This document shows, piece after piece, positions 45,805 through 54,065 of a stretch of DNA of 64,000 nucleotides. This stretch comes from UBA7239 sp964509075 (lineage in GTDB: Bacteria > Pseudomonadota > Gammaproteobacteria > Pseudomonadales > UBA7239). The translations under genes and the position numbers were made by a program. Location of the stretch: positions 124,001 through 188,000 of the forward strand of contig CAZDWC010000001.1 in NCBI GenBank assembly GCA_964509075.1, in the 5' to 3' direction. The notes beneath the pieces were generated by a model, which was not told where the DNA came from, ran no database searches, and was given only the letters and a program-made list of their open reading frames with translations. Numbering within the stretch: the first letter of the stretch is position 1; every line of letters begins with the position of its first letter.

Positions 45805-48243
45805 ATGAGCACAACACCTCTCTACGCCCATATCCAGGCCGATTACGACATCGTCATTGTCGGTTCCGGCCCCGCCGGTTTGTCGGCCGCTTCGCGCGCG
45901 CGTCATCACGGTTTGCGACACGTGTTGCTCGAAGCGGAAGATCATGCATCCGACACCATTTATAAATACCAGAAAGGCAAGCATGTAATGGCGGAGCCGG
46001 GCTTTCTGCCACTGCGCAGCGGCATGCGTTTTGGTCCCGGCAAACGTGAGCAGATTCTCGGTCAATGGAATGAAGATCTCTCCGCGCAGGGTGTGAACAT
46101 TTGCTACAACCAGCGCGTGACTACCATCACGCGTGCGGATAACGGCGCGTTGACGCTGCAAGCCCAGGACGGCACGCAATACGTGACGCGCACGGTGGTG
46201 CTGGCCATCGGTTTGCAGGGCAATATCCGCAAGCTCGGCGTGCCCGGTGAAAACCTGCACGCCGTGCAGTACACGCTGGCGGATCCCGATGAATTCCGCA
46301 ACGAAACCATCGTTGTTGTCGGCGCGGGTGACGCTGCGATTGAAAACGCGCTGGCGCTGGCCAACCACAACCGTGTCTATCTGATTAACCGCTCCGACGA
46401 ATTTGCCAAGTGCAAGGACGGCAACCGCGATCAACTGCTCGCCGCTGAAAAAAGTGGCAAGATCGAAATCTGTTACAGCGCACGTCCTTTGCGTGTTGAA
46501 GAAAAAACAGACGATGTGCCGCTGAACTTTGTTTACAACGGCAAGGATGGCGAAGCGGAAATTCACTGCCATCGCGTGATTGCGCGTCTGGGCGCCACAC
46601 CGCCGCGCGCACTGATTGAAGCCTTCGGCGTGCAGTTTCCCAACGACAATCCATCGGCGGTGCCGGTGTTGTCCGAGTGTTACGAATCGAATGTGCCGGG
46701 CTTGTTTATCGTCGGTGCGCTGGGTGGTTACCCGCTGATCAAGCAGGCGATGAACCAGGGCAACGAAGTCGTCGATGCTATTCTCGGTTTGCCGGTGGAG
46801 CCGGTGGATACGCCGCTGCTCGCCGAGAAATTCCGTGTCTGGCAACCGCAGGCAGCCGTCAATGTTGCGCTCGATGCGCTGACTGCCGCGATGCCGTTGT
46901 TTGCGGCTGTGCCGCGTCTGAACCTGCGCGAAGTGGTGCTGGAATCCGCAATTCACAGCCCTGCTGCTGGCGAGGTGTTGTTCGAGAAAAACGATTACAC
47001 CAATTCGTTCTACAGCATTCTTGCCGGCAGTGTGGAAATTGAAATTGCTGCCGATGACGGCGAAGTGCGCCATATCAGTATTGGCCACGGCAATTTCTTC
47101 GGCGAGATGGGTCTGATTTCCGGTCGCCGCCGCACGGCGACGGTGCGTGCAGGCCGTGATTGCGTGGTAATGGAAACGCCGCGGCGCACAGTGTTGAAAC
47201 TGATGTCGGCTGTGGACGATGTGCGGCGCCAGATTGATCTCGCGTTTGTGCGCAACGCCATCAAGAGTTATATCGGCGCGATGATGACGCAGGAAGCGAT
47301 CAATGAACTGATCGCCGGCGGCGTGGAAATGCGTCAGTACAACGCGCGCCAGGTGTTGTTTCGCGAAGGCGATGAAGCTGATGGCCTCTACCTGATTCGT
47401 CGCGGTTCGGTGACGGTGTCCCGCCGCGACGAAGCGGATGGCGGGCAGGAAAAAATCCTCTCCTATATCGCCGCCGGTAATTATGTCGGCGAAGTGGCGC
47501 TGGTGAATGATGCGCCGCGTGGTGCGACAGTGAGCGCCACGGTTTTCACGGAAGTACTGGTGCTGAAAGCAGAAAGTTTCAAGCAGCAGCTCGACAAGAA
47601 CCCCCAGCTGCGCGCGGCGATAGAAGAACAGATGGCGCGCATTGCCAAACGCAACGTCATGCTCGAACAAACGGACGGGCGTGAAAGCGGCTTGATGAAA
47701 TTCCTGCTGGCGGAAGGTGTGGGTGAAGCGTCGGATGTGCTGTTGATCGACGAGAATCTGTGCATCCAGTGCAACAATTGCGAAACCGCCTGTGCCGATA
47801 CCCACGGCGGCACCGCGCGCCTGAAGCGTGAGCAGGGGCCGACGTTCAACAATATTCACTTGCCGGTGGCTTGTCGCCACTGCGAACATCCGCACTGCAT
47901 GAAAGACTGTCCGCCCAATGCGATTTCGCGTTCGGAAGATGGTGAAGTGTTTATCAGCAATGCCTGCATTGGTTGCGGCAACTGTGAACGCAACTGTCCA
48001 TACGGCGTGATCCAGATGGCGCCGGAAAAACCGGAAAAACATGGCGGATTGTTGTCGTGGCTGTTTTTCGGTGTTGGCGATGCGCCGGGTCAGCGCGAAG
48101 TGGCCTACAACCCGGATGCAGTGAAAAAAGCGGTGAAATGTGACTTGTGCAAGGAGCTGAAAGGCGGCCCGGCCTGTGTGCGTTCCTGTCCGACAGGTGC
48201 GGCTGTGCGCATTGCGCCGGACCAGCTCTTCAAGCGCGCCTGA
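45805..48243 (+). CDS. FAD/NAD(P) oxidoreductase fused to two cNMP-type domains and a four-cluster ferredoxin
   Basis: The 812-residue product has no signal peptide and should be cytoplasmic. Residues about 13-330 form a thioredoxin-reductase-like flavin domain with GSGPAG (20-25), GAGDAAIE (173-180) and GLFIVGALGG; it lacks the redox CXXC of true thioredoxin reductases. Two cyclic-nucleotide-binding-type domains follow, about 380-480 (FFGEMGLISGRRRTAT) and 500-600 (YVGEVALVNDAPRGAT). Residues 650-800 carry sixteen Cys in four groups (653/656/659/663, 690/693/698/702, 721/724/727/731, 779/782/791/795), enough for four [4Fe-4S] clusters as in DmsB/HybA-type subunits. It ends the cluster and probably feeds electrons to the membrane partner. 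Ligand and donor are unknown. Confidence 0.88.
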   Translation: MSTTPLYAHIQADYDIVIVGSGPAGLSAASRARHHGLRHVLLEAEDHASDTIYKYQKGKHVMAEPGFLPLRSGMRFGPGKREQILGQWNEDLSAQGVNICYNQRVTTITRADNGALTLQAQDGTQYVTRTVVLAIGLQGNIRKLGVPGENLHAVQYTLADPDEFRNETIVVVGAGDAAIENALALANHNRVYLINRSDEFAKCKDGNRDQLLAAEKSGKIEICYSARPLRVEEKTDDVPLNFVYNGKDGEAEIHCHRVIARLGATPPRALIEAFGVQFPNDNPSAVPVLSECYESNVPGLFIVGALGGYPLIKQAMNQGNEVVDAILGLPVEPVDTPLLAEKFRVWQPQAAVNVALDALTAAMPLFAAVPRLNLREVVLESAIHSPAAGEVLFEKNDYTNSFYSILAGSVEIEIAADDGEVRHISIGHGNFFGEMGLISGRRRTATVRAGRDCVVMETPRRTVLKLMSAVDDVRRQIDLAFVRNAIKSYIGAMMTQEAINELIAGGVEMRQYNARQVLFREGDEADGLYLIRRGSVTVSRRDEADGGQEKILSYIAAGNYVGEVALVNDAPRGATVSATVFTEVLVLKAESFKQQLDKNPQLRAAIEEQMARIAKRNVMLEQTDGRESGLMKFLLAEGVGEASDVLLIDENLCIQCNNCETACADTHGGTARLKREQGPTFNNIHLPVACRHCEHPHCMKDCPPNAISRSEDGEVFISNACIGCGNCERNCPYGVIQMAPEKPEKHGGLLSWLFFGVGDAPGQREVAYNPDAVKKAVKCDLCKELKGGPACVRSCPTGAAVRIAPDQLFKRA

Positions 48244-48247
48244 AAAC

Positions 48248-49126
48248 CTATTTCAGCAGATGCTTGCCTTGTTCCGACAGTATGTCGGTGAGTACCTGGC
48301 GAATCTGCTGCTCCAGTGCGGGCAGCAGCGCCTGCACGGTTTTGTCTACCAGCATCTGTAAAGAGTCTGCCGACGCTGCAGCCGTGGCTGCTGCGCCGGT
48401 TTCGGGTTCGATGGCAGCTGGCAGTATCGCTGCTTCCAGTTCCGCTTCCAGACTTTTTTCCGTGATCTGTTCTTGTTCCGCTGCCTGGTTTGTTTCAGCG
48501 GCTACGGCAGAGGATGGTGTTGCCGGTCTTGTTTGCTGCAAGTCCGCAGGTTCAGCCCCGCGCAGGCGGTTGCGCAAATGTTCGGGCAGAAACGGATTCT
48601 GCGTACCGGCAGGGCGCGCGGGCAGGGTGGGTGGTGTAGCGGGTTCTGGTGCGGCAGCCGGGCGGTTGCGCGTGGCGTTGGCGGCCACCTTGGCCGCTGC
48701 GGCGCGAATGGCGTCCAGGGCATCGGGTGCGCGAACCGGCGCTTGAGGGATGGTGTCGGCGAGCAAGGGAATTTGCCCGCTGTCGTCGCCGGTGGTCAAG
48801 GTCGGTATGTTTGCACTGTCGTTTGTCAGTACGGGAATGTCCGGCGTCAGCAGCGGAATGTCGTCATCGTTTGCCAGTGTCGGAATATTATCGTCGAGAG
48901 GATCATCGTTGAGCGGATCATCGTTGAGCGGATCATCGTTGAGCGGATCATCGGCATCCGGCAGCAACATGGGAATGCTGGCATCGTCGCCCAGCAGTGC
49001 CAGCTCTTCCTCGCTGAGTGCGGTGTCATCGTCCTGCAACAGTTCGCGAATCGATTCCAGTTCATCCAGCAAAGCATCGCGTCTCTGCTTGCTGCTGCCG
49101 TTATGGGTGTTGACGCTGTTGCTCAT
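48248..49126 (-). CDS. acidic low-complexity protein with C-terminal helix, downstream of holC
   Basis: The 292-residue product begins MSNSVNTHNGSSKQRRDALLDELESIRELL and then has a long acidic region with repeats of NDDPL, followed by an Ala/Pro-rich linker and a hydrophobic helix near the C-terminus (LQMLVDKTVQALLPALEQQIRQVL). No signal or membrane segment. I recognise no family. The plan of a disordered acidic middle and a short helical end resembles polar scaffold proteins such as PopZ, which is an analogy only. Its start overlaps the holC stop (ATGA), so they are in one operon after pepA. Confidence 0.7.
   Translation of the reverse strand: MSNSVNTHNGSSKQRRDALLDELESIRELLQDDDTALSEEELALLGDDASIPMLLPDADDPLNDDPLNDDPLNDDPLDDNIPTLANDDDIPLLTPDIPVLTNDSANIPTLTTGDDSGQIPLLADTIPQAPVRAPDALDAIRAAAAKVAANATRNRPAAAPEPATPPTLPARPAGTQNPFLPEHLRNRLRGAEPADLQQTRPATPSSAVAAETNQAAEQEQITEKSLEAELEAAILPAAIEPETGAAATAAASADSLQMLVDKTVQALLPALEQQIRQVLTDILSEQGKHLLK
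48901..48953. repeat. 15-base tandem repeat within the acidic protein gene
   Basis: The unit GATCATCGTTGAGCG repeats three times (48901-48945) plus eight further bases. Read on the minus strand it encodes tandem NDDPL pentapeptides. Being a multiple of three it can grow or shrink without breaking the frame, so length variation between strains is expected. Confidence 0.85.
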
Positions 49127-49554
49127 GCGCGTTTGCCGAGATCGTGGGTTTCGAGAGCATAACCGCGTTCGCGATAGAAACGGAAGCGCTCGCGGCTTTG
49201 TGCTAGTTGTTGTGGTTGTTGCGTCACAATTTCGGCAACACGTTCAAAGCGACTGAAAAACGCCGGAATCTCATGGCCGAGATTGATGAGCAAGTCGTGA
49301 TGCTTGCCGCTGTCGTCGCTATGGCCGATATGCACCGGTGACAGCTGGCTGGCGGGCAGTACATCGTGCGGTACAAAACTGTCGGCGCGAAATGCCCACA
49401 GGCGTTCATCGAGTTGTCGCGCAACCTCTGCTGATGCGGTGTGCAATAGCAAGCGCTTGCCGAGCTGCCAGGCCTTGTCGGCGAGGCGGCAGGCAAACAG
49501 CAAGCGCGCTTCCTCGTCTGTTTGCGGCAGGATGTAGAAATCGACGCGCGTCAT
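49123..49554 (-). CDS. holC: DNA polymerase III subunit chi
   Basis: Chi joins the clamp loader to single-stranded-DNA-binding protein through psi. The 143-residue product begins MTRVDFYILPQTDEEARLLFACRLADKAW and includes the ICL-type region HVDVLPASQLSPVHIG-like segment and DLLINLGHEIPAFFSRFERV, consistent with HolC. GTG 49560 is in frame two codons earlier and could be used instead. It lies directly after pepA, as in Pseudomonas relatives. Confidence 0.9.
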   Translation of the reverse strand: MTRVDFYILPQTDEEARLLFACRLADKAWQLGKRLLLHTASAEVARQLDERLWAFRADSFVPHDVLPASQLSPVHIGHSDDSGKHHDLLINLGHEIPAFFSRFERVAEIVTQQPQQLAQSRERFRFYRERGYALETHDLGKRA

Positions 49555-49560
49555 ATCCAC

Positions 49561-51045
49561 TCAACTGTGCGCATACTGGCGCAGAAAATTCACCAGCAGC
49601 GGCACGGGCCTGCCGGTAGCGCCTTTGTGGCCGCCGCTGTTCCAGGCGGTGCCGGCGATATCCAGATGCGCCCAGGCATATTTCTCGGTAAAGCGTGCGA
49701 GGAAGCAGGCAGCGGTGACGGAGCCGGCATTGCGGCCGCCGACGTTGGCGATATCGGCATACGGACTTTTCAGTTGCTGTTGATACTCTTCCCACAGCGG
49801 CATGCGCCAGGCTTTGTCTTCGGCTTGTTGTCCTGCTTCGTACAATTGTTCGCCGAGTTCGTCGCGGTTGCTGTAAAGGCCGCTGGCGTGATTGCCGAGT
49901 GCGATGACACAGGCGCCGGTGAGTGTGGCGATGTCGATCACCGCCGCCGGCTCAAAGCGTTCGGCATAGGTCAGTGCATCGCACAGTACCAGACGGCCTT
50001 CGGCGTCGGTGTTGATCACTTCGATAGTTTTGCCGCTCATGCTGGTGACGATGTCGCCGGGTTTGGTGGCGCGTCCGCTGGGCATGTTTTCGGCGCAGGC
50101 GAGCAAGCCAATCACATTGAGTGGCAGTTGCAGTTCAGTGATGGTTTTCATGACGCCGAGCACGCTGGCGGCACCGCACATATCGAATTTCATTTCTTCC
50201 ATGCCGGCACCCGGTTTCAGGCTGATGCCGCCCGTGTCAAAGGTGATGCCCTTGCCAACCAGCACCACTGGCTTCGCATTTCTGGCGCCGCCCTTGTAAT
50301 CGAGGATTACCAGTTTCGCCGGTTCATCACTGCCGGCGGATACGGAAAGTAGCGAACCCATTTTCAGCGCGCGCATCTGTTTTTCTTCCAGCACTTTGAC
50401 GCTGAGTGCGCGTTTGCCGCGTGCCAGCTGTTGCGCCTGTGCTGCGAGGTAGCTCGGCGTGCACACATTGCCGGGCAGGTTGCCGAGTTCGCGGGCCAAT
50501 GCCATGCCGTGGGCGACTGCAGCGCCAGTTGCCAGCGCACGGGCAATGGCTTTCTGTTGCTTGCGATCGCCGCAATGCCAGACCAGCTGTTTCAGTCGCA
50601 GCGGCTTTTTGTCTTTCTTGAGTGTATCGAAGTGGTAACTGCTGTTGCTCAGCTGGCGTGCGGCAATCTCGGCACACCAATCGCTATCGCGGCCCTGCAC
50701 GCTGATCTCGTCCAGCAGCAGTGTTGCATCAGCGCAACGGCATTTGTGCAGCTGGTCGGCAATGGTGTTCAGCAGGGTCAGGAATTGTGCGCGCGTTAGT
50801 GCCTTGCCGTCGCCAGCGCCTACCAGTAGCAGGCGCTCGGCGGCGATGCCGGCGGCGTGCGGCAACAGCAGGCTCTCGCCGGCCTTGCCTTCGATGTCGC
50901 CGCGCTTTTGCAGGGTGGCGATCAATTTGCCCATGTCGCCACTGGCGTGCGTAGAGCGGCGGCTCTTGCCAGCGAAGACAGGCAACACCAGACAAGCGGT
51001 TTTGACTGAGGCGGGCGCAACGGCTTTGCTGCTGATGTTCAGCAT
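49561..51045 (-). CDS. pepA: leucyl aminopeptidase
   Basis: PepA is a hexameric two-metal aminopeptidase that removes N-terminal residues from peptides; some homologues also bind DNA at recombination sites. The 494-residue product has the metal-binding VGKGITFDTGGISLKPG and the signature NTDAEGRLVLCDALTYAE. ATG 51045 has GGAGA upstream; an in-frame start at 51084 adds residues without family match. It is divergent from lptF, an arrangement common in gammaproteobacteria. Confidence 0.96.
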   Translation of the reverse strand: MLNISSKAVAPASVKTACLVLPVFAGKSRRSTHASGDMGKLIATLQKRGDIEGKAGESLLLPHAAGIAAERLLLVGAGDGKALTRAQFLTLLNTIADQLHKCRCADATLLLDEISVQGRDSDWCAEIAARQLSNSSYHFDTLKKDKKPLRLKQLVWHCGDRKQQKAIARALATGAAVAHGMALARELGNLPGNVCTPSYLAAQAQQLARGKRALSVKVLEEKQMRALKMGSLLSVSAGSDEPAKLVILDYKGGARNAKPVVLVGKGITFDTGGISLKPGAGMEEMKFDMCGAASVLGVMKTITELQLPLNVIGLLACAENMPSGRATKPGDIVTSMSGKTIEVINTDAEGRLVLCDALTYAERFEPAAVIDIATLTGACVIALGNHASGLYSNRDELGEQLYEAGQQAEDKAWRMPLWEEYQQQLKSPYADIANVGGRNAGSVTAACFLARFTEKYAWAHLDIAGTAWNSGGHKGATGRPVPLLVNFLRQYAHS

Positions 51046-51145
51046 AATGTCTCCAGTGTGAGGGTTGTCGCCGGTGGCAAGCATTCAGCCCGCCGGCAAA
51101 GGCTGGTATAGTTTACCAGCTCCAAGTCCTCGGTAAGCCCTTCCT

Positions 51146-52231
51146 GTGATCCTGTCCCGTTATCTGGCACGCGATATTCTGCAAACCACCGCAGCGGTGA
51201 CGTTGGTGCTGTTGCTGATTTTCCTCTCGGGGCGCTTTGCGCGATTCCTGGTCGATGCCGCCACTGGCAATATTTCTGCCGACATTATTCTCCGTCTGCT
51301 GTTGTTTCGCGCGCCGAATATGCTGGAGCGCATTCTGCCATTGTCATTGTTTCTTGGCATCCTGCTCGTGTTTGGTCGTCTTTATGTCGAGAACGAGGTC
51401 AGTGCGCTGCACGCCGCCGGCATCAGTTTGCCGCGTTTGCTGCGGGCCAGTGCGCTGGCCATAGTGCCGGTGGCGATGTTGGTAGGTGCGCTGACCTTGT
51501 ATGTCAGCCCTGCAGCCCTGTTGCGCTCCGAACAGATGCTCAATGACGAGAAAAAACGCAGCGAGCTCGATCTGATCGAAGCGGGAAAATTCCTGCAGTT
51601 GCGCAATGGCCAGGGCGTTGTCTACACCGGGGAAATCGGTGAAGGCCGTCGCACCATGCGCGATGTGTTCATCGCCAGCCAGGGCTCCGGCGGTGACTGG
51701 GTGGTGGCGCGCGCCGAGCGCGGGTTCCAGCGTTATGACGAAGCGCAAGGCGAGCGTTTCATGACGCTGGAAAATGGCGTGCGCTACAGCTTGCAGCCAG
51801 GGCGGGCGCAATCGGAACGCATGCATTTTTCCAGTCTGCAACAGCGCATGAAACCGTTTGAGGATTACGATCCTCGCCGTTTCCAGGAAGACACCTTGTC
51901 GTTGTTGCAGCTGCTGGCCGACCGTGAAAAACCTGAATATCAGGCGACATTGCAATGGCGCTTGTCGCTGATCCTGTTGGTGCCCATCATCTCGATGCTG
52001 GCCGTGGCCCTGAGTCGCACTTCGCCGCGTCGCGGACGTTATGTGAAATTGTTGCCGGCGATGTTGCTGTATTTCATCTACATGGCGGTGCTTGATGTCC
52101 TGCGGGGTCGCATCGGCGATGGTGACTGGCCTGCCATTCCCGGTTTGCTGGTCGCGCACGTTGTGCTGTTTGCCATCGGTATGCTGTTTCTTTACAGCGA
52201 ACGCATTTCTCTGCTGCGGCGCTGGTGGTGA
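51146..52231 (+). CDS. lptF: LPS export ABC transporter permease LptF
   Basis: LptF and LptG form the membrane part of the LptB2FG extractor that moves lipopolysaccharide from the inner membrane into the periplasmic bridge. The 361-residue product has three N-terminal helices, a periplasmic beta-jellyroll-like region (about 120-255) and three C-terminal helices, as expected. The start is GTG 51146 giving MILSRYLARDILQTTAAV. It is divergent from pepA and precedes lptG. Confidence 0.95.
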   Translation: MILSRYLARDILQTTAAVTLVLLLIFLSGRFARFLVDAATGNISADIILRLLLFRAPNMLERILPLSLFLGILLVFGRLYVENEVSALHAAGISLPRLLRASALAIVPVAMLVGALTLYVSPAALLRSEQMLNDEKKRSELDLIEAGKFLQLRNGQGVVYTGEIGEGRRTMRDVFIASQGSGGDWVVARAERGFQRYDEAQGERFMTLENGVRYSLQPGRAQSERMHFSSLQQRMKPFEDYDPRRFQEDTLSLLQLLADREKPEYQATLQWRLSLILLVPIISMLAVALSRTSPRRGRYVKLLPAMLLYFIYMAVLDVLRGRIGDGDWPAIPGLLVAHVVLFAIGMLFLYSERISLLRRWW

Positions 52232-52236
52232 GTGCT

Positions 52237-53307
52237 ATGCAGCATCTGAAACGTCATATTGCCAACCATGTGCTCAGCGCGGTGTTGATGGTATTGGCTG
52301 TATTACTGGGTCTGTTCGCGGTGTCGATGTTTGCTGATGAGGTCAAGGAGCGCTCTGGGCAATATGGCTTGCAGCAGATCGTGCAGTATGTTGCATTGCG
52401 TTTGCCGGGGCTTGCCGTCAGCAACACGGGATTTGCCATGTTGATTGGCTGCCTGATGGGTCTGGGCGTGCTGGCAGGGCAGAGCGAGCTGACGGTGATG
52501 CGCGCTAGCGGTGTCTCCATCCTGCGTATCGTGTGGATGGTGTTGCGCCCCATGTTGCTGTTGATGCTGCTGGTGTCGCTGGCCGGGGAGTATGCCGTGC
52601 CCGCTATAGACAGCTACGCCGCGCGTCTGCGAACCGAAGCGGTGCAGCAGCAATCCGGCAGCGAGCTCGATAGTCGCCATGGTTTGTGGTTGCGCCACAA
52701 CAATGACTTCCTGCATTTCAGCCATGTGCTGGCCGATGGCACCATCTACGGTTTTTCACGTCTGTCGTTTGATGCCAGTGGCGAGTTGCAATATGCGCAG
52801 TATGCGCCGCGTGCGCAGCATACGGCGGGTGGCTGGCAACTGGAACGACCGCGTGTGACGCGCTTTGGCAGTGACCGCGTCAGTGTTGTTGCCGAGGATT
52901 CGGAAGCAATCTGGCAATCCGAGTTGCCGGCGGAATTGCTGAATGCCGTGGTATCGGAGCCCGGCAGCATGAGCCTGCGCGAGTTGTATCGCTATATTGG
53001 CTATCTGCGCGAACACGCGCAGGACAGCAGGCAATTCTCGCTGGTGTTCTGGCAGAAATTGATGCAGCCACTGGCCATGATCGGTCTGGTGCTGGTGGCC
53101 ATTTCCTTTATTTTCGGGCCGCTGCGTGAATCCACCATGGGTTACCGGCTGTTCACCGGCGTCATGGTCGGCATCATTTTCCGCTTCAGTCAGGATCTGC
53201 TCGGGCCGACCAGCCTGGTTTACGGCTTTTCGCCAATCGCCGCTGTTGCTGCACCCATCGCCCTCTGCTGGTTGTTGGGCTTGTTGCTGCTGGTACGCAC
53301 GCGGTGA
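52237..53307 (+). CDS. lptG: LPS export ABC transporter permease LptG
   Basis: LptG pairs with LptF in lipopolysaccharide extraction. The 356-residue product begins MQHLKRHIANHVLSAVLMV and has the same six-helix plan with a central periplasmic domain. ATG 52237 lies five bases after the lptF stop; earlier GTG codons at 52225 and 52228 overlap lptF and are less likely. Its stop overlaps the start of the TSUP gene by one base. Confidence 0.95.
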   Translation: MQHLKRHIANHVLSAVLMVLAVLLGLFAVSMFADEVKERSGQYGLQQIVQYVALRLPGLAVSNTGFAMLIGCLMGLGVLAGQSELTVMRASGVSILRIVWMVLRPMLLLMLLVSLAGEYAVPAIDSYAARLRTEAVQQQSGSELDSRHGLWLRHNNDFLHFSHVLADGTIYGFSRLSFDASGELQYAQYAPRAQHTAGGWQLERPRVTRFGSDRVSVVAEDSEAIWQSELPAELLNAVVSEPGSMSLRELYRYIGYLREHAQDSRQFSLVFWQKLMQPLAMIGLVLVAISFIFGPLRESTMGYRLFTGVMVGIIFRFSQDLLGPTSLVYGFSPIAAVAAPIALCWLLGLLLLVRTR

Positions 53308-54065
53308 TGCACGACTGGTCGATCGTTGATCTGCAGGTCGTCGATCTGGTGGTTGCCAATTTGGTGCTGATGACAGGCGCCTGCCTGCAAGGCGTCATCG
53401 GTTACGGCCTGACACTGTTTTCCGCGCCGGTGCTGTTCCTGATCAATCCCGTTTATGTGCCCACGGCATTATTGATTGATGCACTGTTCCTCAATGTCAT
53501 CATCCTGTTGCGCGAGCGTGCCGCCTGCCAATGGCATCTGGTGCGCTGGGCTGCACTCGGCAATCTGCTGGGGGCGGCGCTGGCTGGTATCGTGATTGCG
53601 CAGATCAGCGCAGCGCAGTTTCAGTTGGCGTTCGGGATACTGATTTTGCTGGCGGTAGCGATCAGTGTTTTCGGTTACCAGTTGCCACTCAATGCCGCTG
53701 CCGGTACTGCGGCAGGCTTTGCATCGGGTTTCATGGGCACCTGCACCTCGGTAGGCGGCCCGCCGATGGGATTGCTGTACCAGTCGCTGCCGCCGGCACA
53801 GATACGCGGCAACCTGGCGGCAGTGTTCCTGATTGCAGGCATCGCCAGCCTGCTTGCACTGTTTTTCGCACAGCGCCTGACAATGCGTGACATGCAACTG
53901 GCGCTGTTTTGCCTGCCGGGCATGTTGCTGGGGGTGATGGTGTCAGGCTGGTTCAAACGCTGGTTGCCGGATCGCCTGGTGCGTCCACTGATCCTGACGG
54001 TATCGGGTGTTGCGGGGCTTGGTCTGTTGTTGCAGGCCGGTCATGTTGGCCAGGTGTTGAAATGA
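53307..54065 (+). CDS. TSUP (TauE/SafE) family membrane transporter
   Basis: The 252-residue product has about eight membrane helices in two homologous halves. The conserved segment GACLQGVIGYGLTLFSAP near the N-terminus and ASGFMGTCTSVGGPPMGLLY in the middle are the paired signatures of this family. Members export or import sulfite, sulfoacetate, taurine or similar organic anions. ATG 53307 overlaps the last base of the lptG stop. Substrate is not evident. Confidence 0.85.
   Translation: MHDWSIVDLQVVDLVVANLVLMTGACLQGVIGYGLTLFSAPVLFLINPVYVPTALLIDALFLNVIILLRERAACQWHLVRWAALGNLLGAALAGIVIAQISAAQFQLAFGILILLAVAISVFGYQLPLNAAAGTAAGFASGFMGTCTSVGGPPMGLLYQSLPPAQIRGNLAAVFLIAGIASLLALFFAQRLTMRDMQLALFCLPGMLLGVMVSGWFKRWLPDRLVRPLILTVSGVAGLGLLLQAGHVGQVLK

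Noticed and set aside
45763..48042. A 759-residue open frame on the minus strand across the FAD/cNMP/ferredoxin gene
   Set aside because: It lies wholly antisense to a gene with many conserved motifs, has no motif of its own, and its composition (His, Arg, Phe-rich) is that of a reverse-frame shadow in GC-rich coding DNA.
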